Source of the DNA: Rhodospirillaceae bacterium
GTDB lineage: Bacteria; Pseudomonadota; Alphaproteobacteria; Rhodospirillales_A; Casp-alpha2
Assembly (NCBI GenBank): GCA_003488105.1
Contig: DNMS01000094.1
Location: 1-7,622 of the forward strand
Direction: 5' to 3'
Length of the DNA: 7,622 nucleotides
The notes under the pieces are model-generated. The model made no database searches. It saw only the letters and a program-made list of their open reading frames with translations, and was not told where the DNA came from. Shown piece by piece: positions 1 to 5,694 of this stretch. The first letter of the stretch is position 1, and every line of letters begins with the position of its first letter. The translations under genes and the position numbers were made by a program.

Positions 1-60
1 GCCAAGGCCGTCTACGCCCGCGGCCTGGACATCCTGGGCGCGGGCGTAGACGGCCTTGGC
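1..60. repeat. Perfect 21-bp inverted repeat around an 18-nt spacer, at the window edge
   Basis: Bases 1-21 are the exact reverse complement of 40-60. The G at 22 and C at 39 also pair, giving a 22-bp stem, and several spacer bases (24-25 with 36-37, 27-29 with 32-34) could pair further. The structure lies inside the TpsB coding frame. Both arms and the spacer are whole numbers of codons (7, 6 and 7), so inverting the spacer keeps the frame open: it replaces AQDVQA with GLDILG between AKAVYAR and AGVDGLG. The window starts exactly at the outer edge of one arm. An assembler stopping at an unresolved inverted repeat is the likeliest cause of this layout; a true coding palindrome or invertible segment is possible. 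Confidence 0.9.
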
Positions 61-1203
61 GTAGAAATCCCCGTTGAGAAGCTTCGCGCGATAATACTCC
101 AGACCGAGCCGGGCCATGCGGTTCCGATCCTCGTAACTGGTCGCGCCGAACGTGTCTTCGTTCACGTTGTAGATATCGAACTCGCCGCTCGCCCACAGGC
201 TGTCCTGGCGGGTTCGCAGGATCGGATGACGCAGGGACAGTTGCATGCGCCGGCTGTCCGATTCTGTTTCGCTGGCGGCCAGGCTGCCGCCGGCATCGAC
301 CTTGCTGCCCGACAGGGTCACTTCGCCGACGGTGCCCCAACCGCCCAAGGGTCGTGACCATTTCACCTGGCCATAAAGCAGTTCGCGGGGGGTGTCGGGG
401 ATGGTGAACAAACCGAACTGCAGCCTGTCGCCCGTGGCGAGCAGCCCGTTGGCCGAGGCCGAGGCCCAAGCTTGCAGACGTCCCGACGACGGCGTGCCCC
501 GGTTATCGACATAGAGGTCCGCGTTGACCCCGGTTTCCTCCAACACGAGGTTCAGAACCTTGGCGGCCGGCTCATCGCCATCGCCGACGCTGGCATCGGC
601 GACGGTGATGCCGGGAAGGTCGTTAACGAGCAGCATGGCGCGTTCGATGGTTTCCAGGCGCACAGGCTTTTCCGCCAGAACCGGCGCCATATAGGCTGCG
701 ATAATTCCGCTTTTTCGGCCTGTGCCACCGTAATCAATGCGCGCGACATACCCTTCGGTGACGCGGATCTTCAATACGCCGGCCAAAACATCCTGCGCCG
801 GAACGTCGGCCTGTGAAAAAACGTAGCCGGCGTCGTGGTACGCCTGGGTGATCGACCGGGCAATTTCCTGAACCTCGACCTCCGTCACCTTGCGGGCGAG
901 GTACTTGCCGTATAGCGGCGCCAGGGATGCCCGCGTAAAGACCGTCGCGCCATCGATGACGACGGCGCTGAGCACGAACGAGAACGTATCCCTGATCGGC
1001 GTGATCTGGGAGGGCGGTAAAACCTCGAGATGCGGCTGCAATGTCTGGGGCCGGCGCGGCTGCTGATCATCGATGCGCTGTTCAATCTGCGTCGGGTCGG
1101 ACGCCGTCGTCGCGGACTGGGCGACACCGTAACCGGGCCGACCGAAGGTCGCCGCGGCGACCACGCAAAACGCCAGTCCCGCACGCCGCGAAACGCCGGT
1201 CAT
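1..1203 (-). CDS. TpsB outer-membrane transporter (ShlB/FhaC/HecB family), 3' end missing
   Basis: Two-partner-secretion transporter: a 16-strand outer-membrane barrel with periplasmic POTRA domains that exports one large TpsA exoprotein (adhesin or haemolysin). The frame is open for 401 codons from ATG at 1203 to the window edge. Residues 1-29 look like a Sec signal peptide (RR, then LAFCVVAAATFG, cleavage near VAQ). About 40-60 is a polar, Gln/Pro-rich stretch like the family's N-terminal plug helix. POTRA1 spans about 74-156, with the family pattern 'Y..AGY..SQADVPAQ' followed by G.L.I.V.EG. POTRA2 spans about 157-225. Barrel strands start near 227 (DLYVDNRG...G, then GD.LQ). Family members are about 550-600 residues, so some 150-200 residues, including the VRGY lid-loop motif, lie outside the window. 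GGGG shortly before the ATG is a possible ribosome site. The last 20 codons lie in an inverted repeat and the order of codons 389-394 is doubtful. The cognate TpsA is not in the window. Confidence 0.88.
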   Translation of the reverse strand, partial: MTGVSRRAGLAFCVVAAATFGRPGYGVAQSATTASDPTQIEQRIDDQQPRRPQTLQPHLEVLPPSQITPIRDTFSFVLSAVVIDGATVFTRASLAPLYGKYLARKVTEVEVQEIARSITQAYHDAGYVFSQADVPAQDVLAGVLKIRVTEGYVARIDYGGTGRKSGIIAAYMAPVLAEKPVRLETIERAMLLVNDLPGITVADASVGDGDEPAAKVLNLVLEETGVNADLYVDNRGTPSSGRLQAWASASANGLLATGDRLQFGLFTIPDTPRELLYGQVKWSRPLGGWGTVGEVTLSGSKVDAGGSLAASETESDSRRMQLSLRHPILRTRQDSLWASGEFDIYNVNEDTFGATSYEDRNRMARLGLEYYRAKLLNGDFYAKAVYARAQDVQAAGVDGLG

Positions 1204-1300
1204 GAGCCCCGCCGGCGAATGGCGGAACCCGGTCGCGCGGGGCGTTTCAACATATCGGGCAATTCGTCCTCACATACCAAAGGCCATGTTGCATCCCATG

Positions 1301-1328
1301 AGTATGATGGTTAACATGAATTTAACAA
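1301..1328 (-). promoter_or_regulatory. Candidate sigma70-type promoter for the TpsB gene
   Basis: On the minus strand, TTGTTA (complement of 1323-1328) and CATACT (complement of 1301-1306) are 16 bp apart. Each matches the -35 or -10 consensus at 4 of 6 positions. The -10 lies about 100 bp before the TpsB start codon. The CtrA-type box at 1311-1326 falls on the spacer and -35, so a bound regulator would affect this promoter directly. AT-rich DNA gives chance matches of this quality, so the call is weak. Confidence 0.3.
1311..1326. promoter_or_regulatory. Candidate CtrA-binding box, TTAA-N7-TTAAC
   Basis: The bases TTAACATGAATTTAAC match the alphaproteobacterial CtrA full-site consensus TTAA-N7-TTAAC exactly. 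A further TTAACA lies at 1340-1345. The box sits in the AT-rich intergenic stretch between two divergent genes, 108 bp before the TpsB start codon and 126 bp before the FecR-protein start codon. It could therefore act on either or both. TTAA words are common in AT-rich DNA, but the rest of this window is GC-rich and the spacing is exact. Binding is inferred only. Confidence 0.5.
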
Positions 1329-1380
1329 ATATTAAAAAATTAACAATATCAATGCTCTTTGGTGAAATAATAGGACTATT

Positions 1381-1396
1381 GGTTCATTTTTGAACC
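1381..1396. promoter_or_regulatory. Palindrome upstream of the FecR-protein gene, possible operator
   Basis: GGTTCA-TTTT-TGAACC is a perfect inverted repeat with 6-bp arms and a 4-bp centre, about 55 bp before the FecR-protein ATG. The size and position suit a dimeric regulator site. The stem is too short and AT-rich to be a convincing terminator. No specific regulator can be named. Confidence 0.3.
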
Positions 1397-1451
1397 TTTT
1401 TAACTTCATTGCCCCTTGTGTTCCGGGGTACAGACCAGAGATGCGTTAAAC

Positions 1452-2489
1452 ATGAACAATTTCTTGTCCCGCCCCGCTTCGCTATTGCGCGTTGCCGCAG
1501 TCTTTCTGATGGCGGTCTTCGCCGCGATTCGGCCTGCCGCAGCCAACGATGGGACCGCATGGCTTCTGGCCGAAAGCAGCGGCAATGTCCACATCACCGC
1601 AAGCGGCATTCGCCCCGTGGCGCTGACCACGGGCGACCTGATCGGGCCCGGCCAGCGCATCGTCACCGATACGGACGGACGCGCCGTCCTGCGTCGCGGC
1701 AAGAATACCATCGTCGTCTCGCCGAACAGCATCCTTGAGGTGCCGGGCGACGCCGCCGGCGGCCTGATGACGCGGATTCGCCATGTCCTGGGCACGCTTC
1801 TGTTCGACGTGGAAAAACGCAAGGAACAGCATTTCGAAGTCCTGACGCCCGACGTCGCGGTGGTTGTCAAAGGGACGACCTTCACCACCAGCGTGGGGCC
1901 GCAAGGCGCCGTCGTGCACGTCATCAGCGGCCTGGTCCAGGTCGCCGACATCCGGTCGGGCCAGCGCGTGTTCGTGCGCCCTGGTCAAACCGCCGTCAGT
2001 CCGACCGGCGGTGGCCGCGTCGATATTCAAGGCGGCCCGTCGAACGGTCCGCAGCCAAACGCCCCCAAGGCCGACGGCGACACCGCCGCCAACACCACCG
2101 AGATCGGCAAGGCGAACAAGGGCGGCGTGAAGATCGCGCATAACATTTCCGGCCAGAATCGGTCCCTGGGTGCGGTCAGCGGCGGATTGCTGCGCAAGGA
2201 CGGCAACCCCGGCAAGGGTCATGGCAAGGGTGCCGGCGAACCGGCCGGTCTGGACGCCGCCGGGTTTGATGCCGGCAAGAACGGAAACGGACTAGCCCTG
2301 GGCCAACTGCCCGGCTTTACACCGCCCGGCCTGACCAACGTCAGTGAAACCGGCGGCAACGGTCTGGCCTTGGGCCAGCAGCCCGGCTTCACGCCGCCGG
2401 GATTGATCGACAATCCGAACGCCCATGGTGGCAATCCGAACGCCAACGGCGGCAACCCGAACGCCAACGGTGGCAACGGCAAGAAATAA
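1452..2489 (+). CDS. Exported FecR-domain protein with repetitive Gly/Asn-rich tail
   Basis: A 345-residue protein. A Sec signal peptide occupies about 1-31 (Arg13, hydrophobic VAAVFLMAVFAAI, cleavage at AAA|ND). A FecR-type domain spans about 36-175, with the pattern G.V....G......GD.I.PGQ.I.T...G.A.L..G.....P.S, then 'FEVLTPDVAVVVKGTTF' (G141-T142) and a closing V.V..G.V.V. The rest is low-complexity Gly/Asn/Pro/Lys sequence with two internal repeat families. The start at 1452 is chosen because the signal peptide begins there; TTG at 1416 would put 12 polar residues before it. Classical FecR proteins are membrane-anchored sigma regulators working with FecI. This one is exported whole and has no sigma-factor neighbour, so it is probably a periplasmic or surface protein rather than an anti-sigma factor. 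It precedes the CHASE2 kinase by 99 bp on the same strand, so the two probably form an operon. Its ligand is unknown. Confidence 0.85.
   Translation: MNNFLSRPASLLRVAAVFLMAVFAAIRPAAANDGTAWLLAESSGNVHITASGIRPVALTTGDLIGPGQRIVTDTDGRAVLRRGKNTIVVSPNSILEVPGDAAGGLMTRIRHVLGTLLFDVEKRKEQHFEVLTPDVAVVVKGTTFTTSVGPQGAVVHVISGLVQVADIRSGQRVFVRPGQTAVSPTGGGRVDIQGGPSNGPQPNAPKADGDTAANTTEIGKANKGGVKIAHNISGQNRSLGAVSGGLLRKDGNPGKGHGKGAGEPAGLDAAGFDAGKNGNGLALGQLPGFTPPGLTNVSETGGNGLALGQQPGFTPPGLIDNPNAHGGNPNANGGNPNANGGNGKK
2286..2405 (+). repeat. Tandem 24-residue protein repeat in the FecR-protein tail
   Basis: Two copies of NGLALGQ(L/Q)PGFTPPGL lie at 2286-2333 and 2358-2405, in frame and offset by 72 nt. They correspond to residues 279-294 and 303-318. 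Third-position differences (for example CTA/CTG and CCC/CCG) show the copies have diverged while keeping the peptide, which suggests selection on the protein sequence. Confidence 0.8.
2412..2474 (+). repeat. Three tandem 21-bp repeats encoding NPNA(H/N)GG
   Basis: Units at 2412-2432, 2433-2453 and 2454-2474 encode NPNAHGG, NPNANGG and NPNANGG, followed by NGKK and the stop. The units are nearly identical at the DNA level, so copy number could change by slippage or recombination. The peptide is likely a flexible, disordered C-terminal tail. Confidence 0.85.
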
Positions 2490-2579
2490 CCGGCCCAAGC
2501 CCAAGATCGATAAAACCGCAGTTCAACCGGCGATAAAGGGGGCAAGATCATCGCCAAGGGCCTGACGCGAGGGGGGCTC

Positions 2580-2583
2580 AAGG
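2580..2583 (+). promoter_or_regulatory. Ribosome binding site fixing the kinase GTG start
   Basis: AAGG lies 5 nt before GTG at 2589, after a G-rich run. No ATG or GTG in the same frame lies closer to the upstream stop-free stretch, and the first membrane helix starts about 5 residues after this GTG, as expected for the family. Confidence 0.55.
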
Positions 2584-2588
2584 TAGCC

Positions 2589-4904
2589 GTGCTTCGGCAC
2601 CTGCCTTATGCCGTGATTTTCCTGGTCGTTGCGGCGTTGCACGCCACCGGCGCGCTATGGCCCATCGACCGGCTGTTCAATGACGCCGGGTTTGCCTTGT
2701 CCAAGCGGCCCGCGACGCATCACCTCGTCCTCGTGGAAATGGATCCGCATTCGCTGGAGAAGATCGGGGTGTGGCCCTGGCCGCGTTCGGTTCACGCCCG
2801 CCTGCTCGACCGCCTGATCGATGCCGGCGTCAGCGAAATCGGCTACGACGTCGATTTTTCCTCACGCTCCACCCCCGCCGAAGACAAAGCCTTGGCCGAC
2901 GCCCTGAAACGGGCGCGAGACAAGGTCATCCTGCCGGCCTTCCGGCAACGGCCGAACGCGCGGCACAGCGGCCTGAATACCCACGACACGCTACCGCTGC
3001 CGACGTTCCTGAAACACGTCCAGTTGGGCAATGTCGTTTTCCGGCCTGCGACGGACGGCCTGATTCGGCAGATGTCCGTCACGGCCCCATGGCAGGGCGG
3101 CGCCGTGCCGGCCATGTCGGCGCTGCTCGCCGGTCCCGCCGCTTTCAACATCGAGACCTTTAACATCGACTTTGCGATCGATGTCACCACCATCCCCCGC
3201 TATTCCCTGATTGATGTTCTGGAACGCCGTGTGCCCGACAATGCGTTGAAGGGCAAAAAGATTTTGGTCGGAGCCGCCGCGACGGAATTGGGCGATCAAC
3301 ATGCCGTCCCGGTTTATGGCCGGCTGCACGGGATCGAACTTCAGGCCTTGGCCTTCGAAAGCCTCGTCCAGGGCCGCGCACTGCAGACGGCGCGACCGGA
3401 AGCGGTCATCATCGGCCTGCTTCTGATCACGCTGATGCTGGGCGCGCGCCTGGAAATTCTCCGCTGGCAGACCAGCGCGGTGATCGGCGGCGTGCTCGCG
3501 ACGGGCTATGTCGTCTTCGCGCTCATGCTCCAAACCATCCTGCCTGTCGTGCTGCCCGCAACCGCCATACTTCTGTTGGTCGGGTCTTTCGTGTTGTTTT
3601 CCGCCTACCGCGACCTGTGGGCCAACGCCATCCTGATCTTTCGCCAGCGCATGAACCTGATCCACCAGCGCGCCTTCATTCAGGAAGTGCTGGAGAACAG
3701 CTTTGACGGGCTTGTGGTCACGGATTCAAACGGACTCATCGTTGCCCATAACGACGCCGCACGTGTTCTGCTGCGGACCGGCGACGGCGAATTAACGGGA
3801 CGCGCCCTCAACGAATTCCTGCCGGCAAACAAGGAATTTCTGTTTCCCGGCATGGTGAAGGACAGCGTCGATACGGAGACCGCGTCGCGCGCGCCCATCG
3901 TCATCCGATTCAACCCGCATTACGATCCGGAATACTATCTGGAATTCATGCCCGGCCGGTTCCGCCGCCAGGTTTCGCACCGCGTCCAGGCAGAGCGGCG
4001 GCAAACCGACCGCATCTTCCACACCTATACCTTCCGCGACGTGACGGAGCGCGTGAACCACGAGATCGCCGACCGGCTGGAGAAGGAACACGCGCTCGAG
4101 CAGAGCCGGGCGAAATCCGAAGTTCTGGCCAGCATGTCGCACGAACTGCGTACACCGCTCAACGCGATCCTCGGCTTTTCCGAGATCATGAAGAGCGAGA
4201 TTCTCGGCCCCCTGACCGCCAATTACCGCAGCTATGCAGACGGTGTCTATGAAAGCGGCAAGCACCTTCTCAACCTGATCGATGAAATGCTCGATGTGGC
4301 GCGTATCGACGGCGGCCAGTTCACCCTGAACGAAGCCCTGTTCGACGTCGGTCAGACGTTGACCCGGTGCATGCGCATCGCCGAGGGCTGGCGCGACACC
4401 CGCAACAGGTTCATCAGCCTGGAACTGGCCGAAGACCTGCCGCAGATGATGGGCAGCGCGCGTCTGGTCACGCAATGCGTCATCAACACCCTGTCCAACG
4501 CCATCAAGTATTCCGGCGAAAGCGACGCCGTGACCCTGAAGGCACGCATGAGCAACGAGGGTGACTTGGTGATCGAGGTCGTCGATACGGGCATCGGTAT
4601 CGACCCCGACCAGATCGAATTCGTCACGAAACCTTTCTACCGCGCCGGCGGGGTATCGACCCGCGCCGCCACCGACAGTGTCGGCCTGGGCCTGTCCCTG
4701 GTCGATGCCTATGTACGCGTCCACGGCGGGCGCCTGGAGATATTCAGCCAACCGGGCCTGGGCACCAACGTGCGGATGACATTCCCCGCGGCACGCCTGT
4801 TCACCGCTGATGACGCGGCGCCCGAGGATACCCCTGAACCGCCCACCGGACCGGGCGATTCGCCGCGGGACGACAACATCATCGATTTTCGCAATAAGTT
4901 TTAG
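2589..4904 (+). CDS. CHASE2-PAS membrane histidine kinase
   Basis: A 771-residue sensor kinase. Residues about 5-22 form an N-terminal membrane helix. An extracytoplasmic CHASE2 domain spans about 25-260, with the family pattern D..SLE..G.WPWPRS.HA.LLD.L..AG....GYDV.F and later D.ALADAL. Three membrane helices follow at about 272-340, then a PAS domain (about 360-485, starting ENSFDGLVVTDSNG) and a short coiled coil. The HisKA H-box is MSHELRTPLNAILGFSEIM, with phospho-acceptor His518. The HATPase has its N-box at Asn637 (NTLSNAIKYSG), G1 at Asp666 (DTGIGI) and G2 at 699 (GLGLSLVDAYVRVHGG). All catalytic motifs are intact. The tail after about 740 is acidic and Pro-rich. The region after the H-box (GPL...Y..YA..V.ESG.HLL.LI.EMLD.ARIDGG) resembles the alphaproteobacterial DivJ/PleC class. 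No receiver domain is present and no response regulator is adjacent, so its partner lies elsewhere. The upstream FecR protein is a candidate periplasmic partner of the CHASE2 domain. Confidence 0.93.
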   Translation: MLRHLPYAVIFLVVAALHATGALWPIDRLFNDAGFALSKRPATHHLVLVEMDPHSLEKIGVWPWPRSVHARLLDRLIDAGVSEIGYDVDFSSRSTPAEDKALADALKRARDKVILPAFRQRPNARHSGLNTHDTLPLPTFLKHVQLGNVVFRPATDGLIRQMSVTAPWQGGAVPAMSALLAGPAAFNIETFNIDFAIDVTTIPRYSLIDVLERRVPDNALKGKKILVGAAATELGDQHAVPVYGRLHGIELQALAFESLVQGRALQTARPEAVIIGLLLITLMLGARLEILRWQTSAVIGGVLATGYVVFALMLQTILPVVLPATAILLLVGSFVLFSAYRDLWANAILIFRQRMNLIHQRAFIQEVLENSFDGLVVTDSNGLIVAHNDAARVLLRTGDGELTGRALNEFLPANKEFLFPGMVKDSVDTETASRAPIVIRFNPHYDPEYYLEFMPGRFRRQVSHRVQAERRQTDRIFHTYTFRDVTERVNHEIADRLEKEHALEQSRAKSEVLASMSHELRTPLNAILGFSEIMKSEILGPLTANYRSYADGVYESGKHLLNLIDEMLDVARIDGGQFTLNEALFDVGQTLTRCMRIAEGWRDTRNRFISLELAEDLPQMMGSARLVTQCVINTLSNAIKYSGESDAVTLKARMSNEGDLVIEVVDTGIGIDPDQIEFVTKPFYRAGGVSTRAATDSVGLGLSLVDAYVRVHGGRLEIFSQPGLGTNVRMTFPAARLFTADDAAPEDTPEPPTGPGDSPRDDNIIDFRNKF

Positions 4905-4924
4905 CGCCCCCGCCAGCTGACCAT

Positions 4925-4954
4925 TTGGCGGTGCCCTTCGGCCTGTTATAACAG
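4925..4954 (+). promoter_or_regulatory. Candidate sixA promoter with palindrome over the -10
   Basis: TTGGCG (4925-4930) and TATAAC (4947-4952) are 16 bp apart and resemble -35 and -10 elements; a start point would fall near 4960, about 40 nt before the gene. The -10 lies inside CTGTTATAACAG (4943-4954), a perfect 12-bp palindrome, so a dimeric repressor there would block the promoter. If real, sixA and the small membrane protein form a unit transcribed at least partly apart from the kinase. Confidence 0.4.
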
Positions 4955-5000
4955 TGCTGTCAAAAAGATAAAAAACAGACCAAAGAAGGGAATGTCGTCC

Positions 5001-5483
5001 ATGCGCCTCTACCTCGTGCGTCACGGCCTTGCACTGACCAAGGACGAAAATCCCGACCGGCCGCTCAGCGATCAAGGCCAGAAGGACGTGAAGCGCATGG
5101 CCTCGTTTCTCGGTCGGGCCGGCGTGCGGGTGTCCCGTGTCATCCATTCTGAAATTCTGCGCGCCCAACAGACCGCCATGCACCTGTCCGCCGTGATCGG
5201 ACCCGGACGCATCGTCGAGGAAATGCGGGACCTGAAGCCGTCGTCGCGCCTGGACAGTCTGGTCCAGGCCGCGTCCGGGTGGACCGAGGACACCCTGGTC
5301 GTCGGCCACGATCCGTTCATGAGCCGCATCACGTCGTTCCTGACCGCGGGCGATGCCAACGCCGGGGTCATCGCCTTCGATCCGGGCGCCGTGGTCTGCC
5401 TGGAACGCGACCCGATCATCACGGACAAGGGCGGCCATTGGACTATCCTGTGGCACATGAGCCCGATATTGTTGAGCGCGTGA
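5001..5483 (+). CDS. sixA: SixA-type phosphohistidine phosphatase (histidine phosphatase superfamily)
   Basis: A 160-residue cytoplasmic protein of the short phosphoglycerate-mutase-like branch. The N-terminal RHG motif (MRLYLVRHG, catalytic His8) is followed by the typical 'RPLSDQGQKDVKRMA', the substrate-pocket segment HSEILRAQQTA, and the second catalytic His103 in VVGHDP. Length and motif order fit SixA, which removes phosphate from histidine, classically on HPt or similar carrier proteins. Its location after a histidine kinase suggests a role in damping phosphotransfer, but that is inference; the family also includes enzymes with other substrates. The start at 5001 is preferred: AGAAGG at 4984-4989 is 11 nt away, whereas for the ATG at 4992 it would be only 2 nt away, and family members usually begin right at the first strand. 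The stop codon overlaps the next gene's ATG. Confidence 0.85.
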   Translation: MRLYLVRHGLALTKDENPDRPLSDQGQKDVKRMASFLGRAGVRVSRVIHSEILRAQQTAMHLSAVIGPGRIVEEMRDLKPSSRLDSLVQAASGWTEDTLVVGHDPFMSRITSFLTAGDANAGVIAFDPGAVVCLERDPIITDKGGHWTILWHMSPILLSA

Positions 5484-5677
5484 TGGCAGGCGTCGCCAGC
5501 GGCCCCGGTGCCGTCGTATTGCTGATCGTGGTGGTCTATCTGCTGATCCGCGTGTTCATCGTCGCCCATCCGAAAAACGAACGCACGGTGGTCGAAGTGT
5601 TCGAGAATATGCTTCTGGAACTGGTCGGCGCCGCGATCATCGTGATCGGGGTGCTGATCCTGCCGCTGTTTCTGTGA
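5483..5677 (+). CDS. Small protein with two membrane helices, function unknown
   Basis: A 64-residue protein whose ATG shares a base with the sixA stop (TGATG), so translation is probably coupled. Helix 1 is about residues 9-28 (GAVVLLIVVVYLLIRVFIVA). A charged link, HPKNERTVVEVFE, follows, and helix 2 is about 46-63 (ELVGAAIIVIGVLILPLF). The ATG start is chosen for the overlap. GTG at 5450 or 5480 would extend the N-terminus by 11 residues or 1 residue. The protein has no signal peptide cleavage site or known motif that I recognise. The hydrophobic pattern and the clean stop 17 bp before the convergent uvrB end argue for a real gene. It may anchor or modulate its neighbours, but no function is assigned. 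Confidence 0.65.
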   Translation: MAGVASGPGAVVLLIVVVYLLIRVFIVAHPKNERTVVEVFENMLLELVGAAIIVIGVLILPLFL

Positions 5678-5694
5678 CCATTTAACCGCTGGTG

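Noticed and set aside
552..1184. Short frames on both strands within the TpsB gene
   Set aside because: They are out-of-frame shadows; the continuous minus-strand frame from 1203 to the edge carries the POTRA and barrel pattern throughout.
1416..1451. TTG at 1416 as the FecR-protein start
   Set aside because: It would place 12 polar residues before a signal peptide that starts well at the ATG at 1452.
1482..2222. A 246-codon minus-strand frame opposite the FecR-protein gene
   Set aside because: Asp/Gly/Ala/His-rich shadow composition and no domain; the plus strand has a signal peptide and FecR domain.
2412..2474. The tandem 21-bp units as a CRISPR-like array
   Set aside because: They are contiguous, without spacers, and keep an open reading frame inside a protein tail.
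2490..2588. A separate promoter or terminator between the FecR-protein gene and the kinase
   Set aside because: I see no convincing -35/-10 pair or hairpin with a T run, only the ribosome binding site; co-transcription is the simpler reading.
4910..4931. Hairpin CCGCCA / TGGCGG after the kinase stop as an intrinsic terminator
   Set aside because: The stem is only 6 bp with a 10-nt loop and no T run follows it.
3792..5456. A 554-codon open frame on the minus strand opposite the kinase C-terminus and sixA
   Set aside because: It is antisense to two genes with intact catalytic motifs, has a His/Gly/Ala/Arg/Asp/Gln-rich composition typical of reverse frames in GC-rich DNA, shows no domain, and runs through the intergenic gap only because stops are rare at this GC content.
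5678..5694. A shared bidirectional terminator between the small membrane-protein gene and uvrB
   Set aside because: The 17-bp gap has only a 4-bp ACCA/TGGT pairing and no T tract on either strand, so I cannot support one.
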